This document shows positions 10,056 to 22,752 of a stretch of 64,000 bases of DNA, piece after piece. A program made the position numbers and the translations under genes. Source of the stretch: Dactylonectria macrodidyma (taxonomy: Eukaryota; Ascomycota; Sordariomycetes; Hypocreales; Nectriaceae); NCBI GenBank assembly GCA_020744425.1, contig JAGMUV010000003.1, positions 3,286,001 to 3,350,000 of the forward strand, given 5' to 3'. Under the pieces are notes generated by a model. The model made no database searches. It was not told the DNA's origin and saw only the letters and a program-made list of their open reading frames with translations. Every line of letters begins with the position of its first letter. Position 1 is the first letter of the stretch.

Positions 10056-12403
10056 TCATTGGATTATCCAGTCGTTACCCTCGTCGTCCGAGTCACCCTC
10101 AACTTCATCCTCAGCATCAATTAGGGCCATCTGTACGAATCGACGCACCCACTCCTCCTGAGCTGGGTCAAGGCCTGCTGGGTTGTTGACGTTATCCACA
10201 ACGTTGATATTGTTCTGCCCCTGGTTCTGTGGCTGCTGCTGCTGCTGTTGCTGGTGCTGTTGCTGTCGCTGTTGCTGGTGATGTTGCTGTTGCTGGTGAT
10301 GTTGTTGCTGCCGTCGCTGATTCTGGCGTTGTCGATGAACAGGACCTCCTCTTCCTCCTGCTGCTGCTGCTGCTGCTGCTGCTCCTCCTCCTCCTCCTCC
10401 TCCTCCTCCTCCTCCTCCTCCTCCTCCTCCTCCTCCTCCTCCTCCTCCTCCTCCTCCTCCTCCCCCTCCCCCTCGAAATCCTCCTGCTGCAGCTCCTCGA
10501 CGTACTGCTCCGGCTGCTCCACGACCACCTCCCCTAGCGCCATGCCCTCGTCCTGGAGGCCCGCGGTGTGGCCCATGGCCGCGAGCTGCGGGCTGAGGTA
10601 CATCTGGTGCCGCTGGGGGAACCCCTCGGAGACCATTGCGGCCGTCCCGGGGTTGGTTATCCACAAGCCGAAGAACCAGGGGCGCTTCTCTGGCAACAGC
10701 AACGGCTTGGCCTTGTTCATCAAGCTGACGGTTGTTGAGGTTGAGATTGTTGTGATTATGAATGTGGTTGTGGTTAACATCACCGTCAGGTTCCGCATCG
10801 CTGTCGTCCGACACCCAGTCGACTTCGATCTCTGCTGCTTCAGCAGCCGGCAGGTTCGCAGCATCGCCCCGTCCTCCCACGAACCCAAGACCCACGTCGT
10901 CGCCGTCACCACCTTCGAGCTCCCACAGACGCATGAAGCACGACGTGACTTTGCCGTCGGGCTGCGTATTGTAGTGGCGATAGGGGTTCCCCGGGTCGAG
11001 CCAGGCAGAGCAAAGGTAGCAGAAATGAGTATCGCATCGTGAACAGATCATGTGGTTGCAGCCATGGGTCTTTTGTGCTGGAGCATTGCATGTCGGGCAT
11101 GGGCTAGTGTGCAGCTGGAGATATTCGATCGATGCCTTCTCCTCCTCGCTGAGCTCGCCTCTTTCGCGACGAGGGGCACATCGGACAAATTCGCCATGCC
11201 ATGACTGATAGCATTGACCGCAAAAGGCAAAGCCACAGTCCTCGCAAACGGACAAGAAATCCGCCGGGTTGAACTTCTTGGCCTTCTTCTTGGCTTTGGC
11301 GTCTCCTTTTTCATCGCCTGCTTTGTCTTCTTGGTCAGATTCGCCGTCAGAGGTCTCGGCAAAGTCGAGGCCCTCAGGCTTTTTGTGACGCTTCGAACGG
11401 GCAGCACCGTTGCACCATTGTCGGGGGCAGTAGACTGTGTTTTTGTCGGACTCGAGCTCCGTCTTGTACTTCAGGGTAACGTAGCGCTTTACCATGTCTT
11501 CGGCGAGGCCAATCTGTAGGAGCTCGCTGGGGCTGATGGTAACCTTGGGCTTCTTGCTCTGCTTTGACGATTGACCATCTGCGTCCTTGACTTGAGAGCG
11601 CTTCTTTGCGCAGTTAGGTGCCAAGCACCGCACGGTCGAGAGGTTTCCGTCGTTTATGGCATCATTGTAGAAGTCCTGGAGACATTGGAGGCAAAATATG
11701 TGACCGCAGTCAAGCATCTTGTGGCATTTGGTGCCCTTCTTGGGATCTAATGGCGTGTTAGTATCAGGGAAGGCTTCCATGACAGGTATTTGTTGTGTTT
11801 TATGTGACGTGACCTACCTAGGCAAACGCCGCACTCAAATGTCTCCTTCTCAAACGCAGCCCTCTTAGCCTTGATATCGTGATCTAACACGGCAAGCTTG
11901 TGCTCCGGGTCGACCTGTAGCGTACCCTCTGCCGAGATGGCTCCAAACACATCTTTGGCAGCTTGTTGAACGTGGTCAATGTAGGAGAAAGCAACCATAT
12001 CACGGCCAATTTCATCCCACAATTGAGGTCCGTCATCCTGAAGCCTGTTGATGGTCTCGGGGGCAAGCCACTGAGGAGTGGTTGAAATCACAATTTGGGG
12101 AGGTGCGTCTACAGGGTAGCCATCTGGAAGAGAGATGCGAAGACACAGAGCAGGGAGGTGAGAGACTTCAAGAGAATCCACGTCTGGATGAGAAATCTCA
12201 ACGGACGAACCGGCGGCATTCAGTGCAGGCAACGAGCTTGCAGAAGCAGCAGGGAACGTGACGGTGACGGGAGAAGCTGGTTCGACAGGGAGTTCTATCT
12301 CAAAGGTGAAATTGTCCTTTGGATCTGGGCGTCGAATCTCGGGATAGATAGCCTCAAGTGTTTCGAGTTCGACGAGACGAGGATCATCGCTGTCATCGGC
12401 CAT
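10056..12403 (-). CDS. itt1: RWD-RING-IBR-RING (RBR) E3 ubiquitin ligase, ITT1/RNF14-like
   Basis: Transfers ubiquitin from an E2 through a catalytic cysteine. ITT1/RNF14 proteins act at ribosomes and in translation quality control. Exons are 12403-11818 and 11746-10056 (758 aa). The 71-nt intron has donor GTAGGT, branch CTAAC and acceptor TTAG. Splicing gives FECGVCL-DPKKGTKCHKML, which completes RING1. The RWD domain (LVELETLEAIYPEIR) covers about residues 10-150. RING1 follows at about 190-240, then the IBR. RING2 reads CPTCNAPAQKTHGCNHMICSRC; its Cys in GCNHM is the likely catalytic residue. The C-terminal third is disordered: His/Asn-rich, RGG-like, a poly-Gly tract, poly-Ala, poly-Gln, then a conserved-looking tail (QEEWVRRFVQMAL to WIIQ). 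The Gly tract comes from a trinucleotide repeat. It is head-to-head with the CAX4 gene about 1 kb away. Confidence 0.9.
10358..10463. repeat. Trinucleotide microsatellites (CTG)8 and (TCC)n
   Basis: On the plus strand (CTG)8 at 10358-10381 runs into about 27 TCC/CTC units ending near 10463, with slight decay at the right end. Both lie inside the ubiquitin-ligase coding sequence. There they encode poly-Ala and about 27 or more glycines. As the unit length is three, length change by slippage would keep the frame. Confidence 0.95.
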
Positions 12404-13425
12404 TGTGGTGAGTGTGATAGGGGTTGTTTAGCTTGGGGTTGAGGGTGGTGGGGGTCATCATCCACGACAAGCCGAGGTGAGTTGTGGTTGCAAATGTGTG
12501 AGTGCAGCTGAATGATTGGAGTTTATATTTGCAGAATAATGAAAGTCCCGGGTTTCCTTGTGTCGCCAGGCGGTTACAATCACCGTCGTCGTCGTTGCCG
12601 TGAGAAGTGAAGTGGTAGAATCATGAGCGAGGGAGGCGGGGAGTTGTCCAAATCAAGCGGCGCAAAGTGAATGGTTTGGAAGAGAGGGGAAAAGCTGTTG
12701 GACAAAATATGTACGCGAGTTAGAATTGTTCCGTAAGCAAGCAGAGAGAATGTTCTCGTCGGCCGTGGATTTTCCTGACGATAACTCGGCGGCGAGGATG
12801 ACTCTTTCGCCGTGTGTGCGTCGGTTTGACGGGTTGCCCTGTGAAGGAGAAAGAAGTGGAGTTTGAACAAAATGGCGATGAAGGCCTCGACACCTAGGCT
12901 TGTCAATTTAGCACGAGCCTGAGGCTATGATAGTATAACATGATGACTAATACGCCTTTCAAACTCTGGACAACCATTTGAGATTCCCCGTACGGATATG
13001 CCAGCCAGGTACTAATTCCAGCCTGGACGAATGCAATCGAGATGTCGCCTCCACAGCACGCCACCCTGTCCTGAGACATATGCGCCACAACGCCACACCT
13101 AGACCACAGCGGCAGGTGCATTCATTACGGCATCGTACATATTGACATCAGAGGGACACATGCTAGGATTCATCACCACTCCTACCTCGCGCTTGACAAC
13201 GATCCGTTTCGACGACCAAGGCGCACACAACCTCGCTTCTGCGTAGGGCGCGGGTCTGTCTCTTCGACTCTCGATTCCTATTCGTCACTGACTCTCTTCC
13301 TTTCGAGATTCTCTTTTCCCTCACGCACACTAGCTCTGGTAGCTCTCGGAGAACTGCGAATCCCCTGGGTCGAAGCATGCGTCGTTGAGATCCCGCAACG
13401 GCCCCAGCCCACAACCCAGCCCATT
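12404..13425. promoter_or_regulatory. Divergent intergenic region between the RBR ligase and CAX4
   Basis: The 1.0 kb between two divergent start codons holds no credible gene. The part next to CAX4 is C/T-rich, as expected for a fungal 5' leader. I see no well-placed TATA box on either side. Confidence 0.5.
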
Positions 13426-14220
13426 ATGGACGACTCTCCACCCCTCGCCTCGCTCTCCGTTACACACGTCTACTATGTACCTACTCGACCCCTTCGTTCT
13501 CCCCGTCGCATCGCCGCTTCATGACCGCTAACATGTGTCTGTCTCGCCCAGGACCCCGACGATGTGCTCTCCCTCGTCTGTGCCTACCTCGCCCTCCTCC
13601 CCCAGGCCCTCTGTGTCGTCTACGCCACTCTCGTTCTCTTCACGCGCGAGGTCGAGGTCGCCCTTATGTTCGCCGGCCAGCTCGCCTGCGAAGCCATCAA
13701 CTTCGCCCTCAAGCGTCTGATCAAGGAGGAGCGCCCGCGTCGCATCCACGGCAAGGGCTACGGCATGCCCAGCTCCCACGCCCAGTTCGTCGCATTCTGG
13801 TGCGTCTCCCTCGCCCTCTTCCTCCTCGTTCGCCACCGCCCGCCCAAGGTGCTGCGCGGCCGCGTCGACAGCAGCGTCCACCAGCCCTGGTCCTTCGTCG
13901 AGCGATTGGCCATCAGTGCGGTCGGCATCGCCATTGCTGGTGCTACGGCCTGGAGCAGGATCTATCTCAACTACCACACTACCAAGCAAGTCCTTGTGGG
14001 CAGCACTGCTGGGGTCATTAGTGCCGTGGGGTGGTTCGGCATCACCAGCATCGTGCGTCACGTCGGCCTCTTGAACTGGGCCTTGGAAACTCCTCTCGCA
14101 AGGGCCTTCAGGGTCAGAGACCTCGTTGTCGAAGAAGACATGTGTCAAGCTGGCTGGGAAAAGTGGGAGGAGAGGAGGGCGGAGGCAGCGTCTTCAAAGA
14201 AGAATAAGAAGACGACCTAG
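13426..14220 (+). CDS. cax4: Dolichyl-diphosphate phosphatase, CAX4 family (PAP2)
   Basis: An ER membrane enzyme that dephosphorylates the dolichyl diphosphate released during protein N-glycosylation, so the lipid carrier can be recycled. Exons are 13426-13476 and 13552-14220 (239 aa). The 75-nt intron has GTACCT, branch GCTAAC and acceptor CCCAG, and splicing joins SLSVTHVYY to DPDDVLSLVCAYLALLPQ. All three PAP2 signatures are present: K-RLIKEE-RP (KX6RP), PSSHAQF (the PSGH-equivalent) and SRIYLNYH (SRX5H). Several hydrophobic helices separate them. The start is the first ATG, and the length fits the family (about 240 aa). The C-terminus is a charged Lys-rich tail (AASSKKNKKTT), cytosolic by the usual topology. 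It is convergent with the seven-TM gene, with a MITE-like element in between. Confidence 0.93.
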
Positions 14221-14997
14221 ATACCACCATGCACCGATACTCATTGTAATTGACAAGCTATCGCGATACCAACAGACACTTGCCGTTCAATCTCTGCTGA
14301 TTTGGTGAGGGAACCGACGGCTGAGGACTTGAGCACCATCATTCGCTGCGGCCGAGACAGCACATTTTCATCAGTGATTTTGGACTATGCAGTGTACACA
14401 TGAATTTCATGGAGTATTACTATTCGCACAGTGAAATATTGCTATCCGCATAGTATTTCTAGATAAGCCTACCTTTCCTTACCTAGCGAGAGTAATCTTA
14501 ATTAAGATCATAAGACTATATAAATGTTAGGGGCAAGGGAACTAAATGAGGGTAATATTATGCTAATTTAGAGATTACTTTACTGTAGCAAGACTCGCGG
14601 GCCATTGCGATGTGCTGTGCTAATAGCAATAGTTAACTGTGCGAATAGCAATACTCATTCCATGGCTTGATCCAATGACCCCTTTGAATTGGATTTTCCC
14701 TCTTGTGAGGCCCCTTTTCTATCTACTTGTGCTATCTACGGTGCTTGCCATCAAGCTTGCTATGGTGCCATCCTCCCGTTTCCCAGAGTTCCTTCTGCCT
14801 CAAAAGTCGGCGGAGACATCAACCGCTCAACCATCCCCATTCCTATCGAACAAGCACACCAAATATACAAAGGGAATCTCAGTCGTCAAAGGCCGTGAAA
14901 TCAAAACACCCTGGCCGGCCACCCCAAAAAGTAATATAAACAAGAACTCCGAGCTAGAGAGCACCAGAAGAATACAAAGAATATTCGCCAAAAAGCC
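14221..14997. other. Convergent intergenic region, AT-rich, with a MITE-like insertion
   Basis: This lies between the 3' ends of CAX4 and the seven-TM gene. It is clearly more AT-rich than its surroundings. It contains the inverted-repeat element at 14412-14656 and no credible gene. Confidence 0.7.
14412..14656. mobile_element. MITE-like non-autonomous element with 42-bp TIRs and an 8-bp target duplication
   Basis: The left arm (14412-14453) starts GAGTATTACTATTCGCACAG. The right arm (14656-14615, reverse complement) starts GAGTATTGCTATTCGCACAG. The arms match at 36 of 42 positions. Each holds two copies of a TATTRCTATNNGCAYAG motif 22 bp apart. Immediately outside are ATTTCATG (14404-14411) and ATTCCATG (14657-14664), an 8-bp direct repeat with one mismatch. 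The 161-bp interior is AT-rich, has a 14-bp palindrome around TTAATTAA and codes for nothing. The 8-bp duplication points to a hAT-type transposase acting in trans, but the TIR ends do not show the usual hAT CAGGG start, so the superfamily is tentative. Confidence 0.75.
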
Positions 14998-17045
14998 TTA
15001 GATCCAATCCTCCTTAATCACATCGGGTCCAGCTCGTGAGCCGGTCCGACTATGCGGCGCTCGAGAGCTCACGGATGTTTTGGACCTGTGGGAGCTTCTA
15101 GATCCAGTACGATAATGGTTCATCCTCTGACTAGGCGGGCTGTAGACATCCGGGCTCAGAGTCATCACCTCGTCCCTCTCCTCATCGGGGGACCCGCCGG
15201 CAGGAGTTGGAGGAAGCCGCTTGTTGCGCTGCTCTTCGATGGCATCCTCATCTGGCAAAGTGATCACTGTGATACCCAGGGGGCTTGACTTCAGAGAACC
15301 CATGGGCATGGCGGTGTCGGGACAGTCAAGGTCATGTACCTTACCCAAATCTTCGGGGAAGGTAGAAGTGGGAGGGGGCATGTCGCCTACATTGGATAAC
15401 CGCAGGCCGATCTGGACGGTGGCAGATGACAGCATTGAGGATCCTCGTTGGTGATGCATATGCCCCGGCTCGTGGATGGCGGGAGGTGCAAGTAAATTGT
15501 CTGTTGAGCCCATTGCGATGTCCTCGAGGGGAGGGGGAGGAGCATAGGTCGTGGTTGGTAGAAGGAAATTGGACTTGGGCATAAGAGGTTCTCCTGTTCT
15601 AGGGAGTTTGTTGTACCAGCTCTTTGTAAAGGCCTTCAGAGTTAATTTTGTTGTCACCTGGGCAGGTTCAGGTTCTTGGGGGAGATTTGTGGGCGGGCAA
15701 ATGATGCCTAGACTAGGAACGTGGATATTGCCGCCGCTAACGGGCGTTTCAAGGCCACGTCCCATGTCCGGCGTTTCGAGAATGATGGTCGAGCCGTTAT
15801 CCGACCTTCGATTTTGCGGAGGGACCAGGGGCTGGGCAATTTGAAGCCCAAAGTCGAAGTTGCTCGACCCCCCGTCCCAGAAGCCCTTCTCAAAGGTGCG
15901 GTTTTCAATGCCATCCCAGTCACTGCAGCCAATCGTTGAGGTTCTGCTTGATCTGAGGAAGAGGTACAGGCTACCGGTCAGGAGACCTGAAAGGTTTACG
16001 ACCACAGCGGCCACCATAGATGTCTTCACCGTCCGATCGCTGTCGACTTGTCCAAAGGAGACACTGAAGAAGAAGGGAATGAGAAGTGCCTGTTTTTTAT
16101 TAGCGGATGGATATCAACACATAGATGGCGAGATTACTCACGTTTGTGACGACGGCCACCACCAGGAAGTAGACCATGCGCGAGGCCTCAGTCCGTTCAG
16201 TGGGGCCGATGTTGGTTGCTTTCAGGAGTCTGACGGAGATGATGACAACCTGAACAAGCAAGATGACGACAGCAGCAATGAGCATGGCGAAGCACGCCAG
16301 CTTGTAATGCTGCAGGAACCAAACGAGACATGCGAAGCAAAAGTTTGGGGGCCGCACAACAAAGGTGACGACGAAGGTGACCAGCAGAAGAATGCCGACT
16401 ACTGCAAGGCAAATGAGAGTACTCCATCTCCATCTTGGCTGGAAGGAGCGTCGCTTCAGAGCTCGAATCGTCAGCTCCATTCCAAAAGCCACTTGCAAAT
16501 AAGGAGTGATGAAGAATGCTAGGGTGGGTTAGCCAATTGACTGACAAAATGCATTTCTGGGTCTAGCGTACCAGGAAACATGAGCTGAGAAGTCTTGGTG
16601 CATCCAAGGACCATGAGCGCTTGCAATCCAGTGTATTGTGAGGTAGTGAAGACGATACCCTGGACGGTGATGCCGCACGATAAGACGAAGGGGAAGAGCT
16701 CTGCAGGGCCGATAACTTTGAGCCAGGACGTCCTACAGAAGACCGTCTTGTTAGTTTCATCATTAATGACAACGTTGAAGGTGGATCTTACCTAGGATTC
16801 CAGCTCGGGTCGTTCCTCTTGGTCGTTGTCCATGTTTTCCAAAGGATACCTGTTGCAGTGACAAACGCGGCGGCGGCGTTGAAGCCCGCGAGGACGATAA
16901 TCGACGTTCGAACCGACTCGGCTGCGGCGAATTTGAGTTCGTTGTCCCAGGCGGAGGTGGTGTTGGTCTCGAAGCGGAAGCCATCAGAGCTATCCCTCAG
17001 CCAGATTTCCGCTGCCCGTTCCGTGTTCCAGTTGCCGCTGTCCAT
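14998..17045 (-). CDS. Seven-transmembrane membrane protein with long cytosolic tail (GPCR-like topology)
   Basis: Four exons: 17045-16792, 16732-16572, 16518-16142, 16089-14998 (627 aa). All junctions keep frame, and the first intron has donor GTAAGA and branch CTAAC. The N-terminus (about 40 residues with an NTTS glycosylation site) precedes seven hydrophobic segments. They are near SIIVLAGFNAAAAF, FPFVLSCGITVQGI, LQALMVLGCTKTSQLM, TLICLAVVGILLLV, LACFAMLIAAVVILLV, VYFLVVAVVTNALLIP and MVAAVVVNLSGLLTG. The last 300 or so residues are soluble, rich in Pro, Ser and Thr, and end in an RTGSRSSHRSKTS-type basic/serine stretch suited to phosphorylation. I do not recognise a characterised family. 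The layout resembles fungal GPCR-like receptors, but no diagnostic receptor motif was identified, so function is unknown. Confidence 0.8.
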
Positions 17046-20000
17046 CTTGTGGCGTTTTGGGTTGTTAAGGAGTGAAGAAGATTAGGTGAGAAGGATTAAG
17101 AGAGGCGTCAAGCCCGAGCAGTGCCTGCACTGCGTTGTTGTTGTCCAGACCATCTAACAAGTAGACATGTCTTAGTGTCCACGTTGAGAGACGGGGGCGA
17201 GAAAGGTTCTGATGGCTGGAGAGTGACTGTATTGGGGGGCCTTTTGGTCCGAGAAAGGATCGGTGACAGGTTTCTTTGTGCCTTAGCCGCCGAAGAAGAG
17301 TAGAAAAGCAGGTCTCAGACCACAGGCCACGCCGTTGGGGTCAGACACAGGAAGAGAGAATGAAATCAAGTAACGAGCGTAACCAAAGGGGAGTGAGAGT
17401 CGACTCGAAAGGGACCTGACACGAAGAATTGAAATTGAAACCAGGAGTACGGGATGAAGCAGATACAAAGCAAATGCAAAGCAGGTTCAGAGGTCGGCCG
17501 TGTGAATATGAATGCAGAGGGACGTAGACTTCTAAATGCCTCCACCGGCATGCCATTGAGCCGATCAATTCCCAAACGCGTAGAGATTCTGTCAACCCTG
17601 GCCTAAGCCCAGCTACTCAGTCGGACATGGGTTAGTCGTGTATGATAGTACGTAGTGTTTTGGCGTTTTGCGAGCGAGGGTCCTGGGACAAGCTAGTCGC
17701 GAGCGATGACACCCCAGAATGCAGCCAGGGTTCCAGAGTAGCAGAGTGCCAGAGACACATGGTGGCATTGCACAGTTAAGTGCCGCATCTTTCCTGTTCA
17801 GGCCCAATAACCCAGATGGTCAGATGGCTCATCCCAGCTCAAGAGGGATCTCGGCAGATCCAACACTGGGCGAGCATGGACGACAGCATTGATAACAATA
17901 TCGATTGAATTGTGGCTTGCAGTAGAGGTGATTTCTTATTCTCCGCGCTGCATAAAGGTGTGTGCCTGGCTGATGCACTTGAAGGCGACGGCAGGTCTCA
18001 GTGGGCGTCGGTCTCAATGCGCTTTGGACGATCTTAGTACGAGGTTGCCATCTAGAAGTCGCATGTGAGATTCCCGATACGAGTCATTGGTACTTGGTAC
18101 GCAGGAAAAGATATCCGAGCCAAGGTGATGCATCGGCAATGGAGGCAAAAAAGAAAAATCGTGGGGGGCGAGGGGGGCTGGGCAAGTCCGGCAGCCATGG
18201 CTGAAGCATTGCTGGAACAGAGTCGAGTTTCGAGATGTTGGATGGCAGCAGTGGAGGTTAAGAAAGGCTTGGTGGCTAAGCCTAATTCAGTTTGGCGTGG
18301 TCCCCTGACAAGCAGCACTCGCTTGCACGATAAAACAAAGTAGGCAGGGGATATGCCAGGGGGCTTTTCAAGGGGACTCCTCTCGAAGCGGGCTCTCCAG
18401 GGGATTCAAGGGGGGCTCTCCAGGGGAATTCGCTAGGGGAATGCGGCTTTGCAGCCTGGAGAGGCGATTCGAGAAGTGTCCTCAATGGTCGGTCATACGG
18501 AACTGGGAGTTCCCGAAACCTGTCAGCCAACAGAGATCGCAAAACGAGGCCAGGGTTGACAGATATCCTACCTCATGTAGTACTCCGTGGCAGTTATTGT
18601 ACATGCTTTGATACCCTTACCCTCGCCACAGCACGTCCCGGGCACCATACTACCAAAGTATGTAGGTATGTACGTAGTGCAATGCCTCTCGTTGGCAGGG
18701 CCTACGTTCAATGAGGTTATCAGCACCGTGCCGCCCATGGCCCAAACACCGGCACCAGGAGAGTATCTGAGCCTCAGGCCCCCATCAAGCTGTTTCAACG
18801 CCAAGCCTCTCAGTTGCCAACCAACCGACCCCCTATCCAGGACTCTGCCATACATTAAAAACCGCCCCTTGCCTACCTACCAGGTAGCCTTGGTACTATA
18901 AGGTCGTTAGTTGCTACCCCTCACGACTTGTCAGTGCCCGCGGCGCCAGGCTCTCAAGCCCCTCAGGCTTCTATCGGCCGTGTAGGCGATCGAAGAGAAG
19001 CCCCCCCTGCTAGATCCGTGACGAGCCGGTGAAGCGAGATCTCGTCTTGCTTGCATTTCGCGGGTCAAGCCTCGGATACTTCAAAGCAACCCGCGGGTGA
19101 CTAAAATCGCCCACTGCTAAAGATCACCCTGGACTAATTCCGAAGCGAGTACAAATGGGCTTTGATGCGCCCAAACACTTGGTAACTCAACGACGATGGT
19201 TTCGGATAGTTCAGCCGCAGCGACAATGCGTAATAGGGCTACCAGGGTATACGGTGTTCGCAGGAGCAACAGCCAGCCGGCTGGGTCAATAAGCCACCCA
19301 AAGGTAAAAACCTCCATGGCCAACGCCAAATCCTTTCCGTAGGCCTTGTCGCTTGGCGAAAACACTGGATGCGATAGGGTTGGCACGCGATGTCACCGAG
19401 GGCTCGGCCTCAGAGCCCCGCACAATCAACCTGCGACCGGAACAGCGAGTTCTAGATCGGCAACCCTACAGAGCTTGGCCAGGCCTAGTTGCCGGTTTGT
19501 CCGAGGCTCTGGGGTAGCACTGGGCAGTCCGAAGTAGTAACTCCGCGTGCTAGGACCTCTCCAAGGCCCTCTCTCAGTTGGGGCTCCCAGGAAGCACCGA
19601 GGAGCACTCCAAACTGGGTAGGCAAGGGCAGCCAAAGGGAGGGGATGCCTGGACAAACCCAACTGTGTGTCGCAAGACTAACAGGCAGGGTTGAAGGAGG
19701 TGGGACAGCTAGTAGCTTGCCCGCCTGCTCTAGGTGCCCGAGCTCTTGTTTCCCACCACATCCCAACAAGCGGAGCAGAGCTCAAGATGGATAACGCGAA
19801 ACATCAAAGACCGGGGTAATCGAGACAGCCCTGAAAACTTCCGGGCTCTTTCATCGTTCTGCCTTGGAATGCTCCATTACACGAGAGGACGTCATTTTGC
19901 GCCCTGATGGCTGCTGGAGACATCTCAGTGAGGGGGGTTTGAGGGGTTACTAGTGAACGCAATCAGCCACCGAGTCATGACTTAAGAGCGTTTGTGTAGA

Positions 20001-21264
20001 AGCCACGAGGTAAGATGCCACCGACTTGCCAATCAAGCAGGGAGTGCACATGGCGAAGCTACTCTTTTCAAGGTTTACCCATGATGGCCGAAAAGGGTTT
20101 GATTGACGGGGCAGCTCGCCTACATCAGCGACCAGCCACGAAGCCACGATGACTAACAGCAACTCTGTGGAAAACTAAAGGAAGGAGGGCAAGCAAAGGG
20201 AAGAGTCAAGCGAGGAAAACGCACGCAAAGCCATTCTTCAATTGCCATGCAGTGCGATCGTAGGTAGCTACCCGGTAGCAACAAAAAGACAAAGTGATGA
20301 TTCAACGAGCGGAGAGAATACTCCGAATAACGTAACACGTGCATTGAAGCGATCGATGGTGCTGACGGGAAAGGCAACACCCACTGAATGCTCAAGCAAA
20401 CTAGGCAGGCAGTTGATCCCATTTCTCCTCACGATGATTGTAAGCACATGCAAATTCCATGATCAGCCGCCGAACGCGTACCTACTTTCTCCACAATGAG
20501 GCTTGTCAAACGTCATGACCTTCTACGACGTAGTGATCCGCCGCAAGGCTCCCGTGTGGCGCTGCAACCGCCCCATCCTTCAGCGCCACTGCCCGGGAAG
20601 TGGAGATGGCCTGTCATGGAGAGCCTCATCCAACCGCCAATAACTCGTTGGATCTACGTCTAACCCCAGTGAAATGATAGCTCAAAGACGACATTGGCAA
20701 ACATGCATCCGATCCATGATGCGATTTATCAATTGGCTCTTGCATTCTGAAACCCATCTGCAGCTCGGCAGGCAAACTGCGCACGCGGTTGCTCCCGCAA
20801 AGTACCGTAGGACTCAATGACGTCTGACTTACAGCACTGCTCAACTTCATGATGACGTCAACCAACCATGCTTGTCCCATACAATTCAATCCGATTGAGC
20901 GTGATGCAGCCATGGATCCACACGCTGCAACAAGAGAAGGACCATCTCCTCCGTACGGAGAATCGTTCCTGCACTTCCTTCCTTACACTCTTGAGAGTCT
21001 ATGACGCTTATTGTGATTCACATGATAGATCCGGAAGCGGACGTTTGGCAAGAACAAACAAACGCAGATCAAATGAGAACCTTGATGCTCGATGACGAAG
21101 TTCTTCCTCGTAAGGCAGGAAGCCCAATCTTCAACCTATATAAACTTCATCGTGTCCCGCTCCAATCCATTTCTCCCTCCCATCAACCAACTCATAACTA
21201 CAACTCCAACCACAACACTTCACACCCAACCCTTTAAACACCTTTCAACCCCACAACCATCATA
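17046..21264. other. Gene-free tract between the seven-TM gene and grg-1
   Basis: 4.2 kb in which no open frame has family motifs. It contains small G-rich direct repeats (CTCTCCAGGGGA-type, about 18380-18440). Several promoter-like T/C-rich stretches occur just before grg-1. It may hold the upstream regulatory region of grg-1 and the 5' leader of the seven-TM gene. Confidence 0.5.
21136..21144 (+). promoter_or_regulatory. TATA box of grg-1
   Basis: CTATATAAA lies about 125 bp upstream of the grg-1 start codon. It is followed by a C/A-rich, G-poor leader (TCCATTTCTCCCTCCCATC and onward), which is typical of strongly expressed fungal genes. Confidence 0.7.
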
Positions 21265-21532
21265 ATGGACTCCGTTAAGCAAGGCGCCAACTACGTTTCC
21301 GAGCAGGTCCAGAAGGCCACCTCGGGTGTCTCCAAGGAGGGCAACAAGGAGGTTGCCAAGGACAGCAACGCTTCCCTGGGCACTCGGTAAGATTCTTTGA
21401 TCTTGATGCTTCTCACCTACAGTGGTTGCTGACTCGCGATACAGCGCTTCCGCTGCCAAGGATGCCGTCGGCGACAAGGCCAAGGAGTCAGGCCATGACT
21501 CCAAGGCTTCCGCCCACAAGGAGGCCATCTAA
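21265..21532 (+). CDS. grg-1: Glucose-repressible / clock-controlled protein GRG-1 (CCG-1)
   Basis: A small, highly hydrophilic protein of the GRG-1/CCG-1 family. In Neurospora the gene is induced by glucose starvation, stress and the circadian clock; the molecular function is unknown. Exons are 21265-21386 and 21445-21532 (69 aa). The 58-nt intron has GTAAGA and ACAG and splits an Arg codon. The protein starts MDSVKQGANYVSEQVQKATS and contains VAKDSNASLGTRASAAKDAV, the family's core motif. It is rich in Ala, Lys and Ser and lacks Trp, Cys, Phe and Pro. Family length is about 70 aa, so this copy is complete. A canonical TATA box at 21136 and a C/A-rich leader suggest strong, regulated transcription. 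Confidence 0.93.
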
Positions 21533-21840
21533 GCTCGCCCCAGACGACACGACGAAACACTCACGTTTCCTATCGGTGGATATGGCTTGGCTCATCATTT
21601 GAGCATGTGCGGCCTTGATTGAGACAATCACAATCAGATACCCTACATAGTTTTCCTCAATCAACCAACCTTTAACACCACGCTCTATTATCCTGTGCTT
21701 GACCCACAATGATATGCATGTGCCTGTGACTCGCTTCGTTTTATGACGGCTGTGATCTTCCTGCATTAAATCTGACCTAACTACCCATGATTGGGCGTTT
21801 CTGTTTTGGGCGTTTCACTTCAACACAGGTCCAACCAGGT
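21533..21840. other. Convergent 3' intergenic region
   Basis: 308 bp between the stop codons of grg-1 and the EBP-type gene, presumably both 3' UTRs. No gene is seen. Confidence 0.5.

Positions 21841-22752
<912 letters not shown>

Noticed and set aside
10229..11042. Poly-Leu and poly-Ser open frames on the plus strand
   Set aside because: They are antisense to the RBR ligase gene and arise because trinucleotide repeats contain no stop codons.
13528..14148. A 206-codon open frame antisense to CAX4
   Set aside because: Antisense openness follows from the strong C/G third-position bias of the real gene, which has clear PAP2 motifs.
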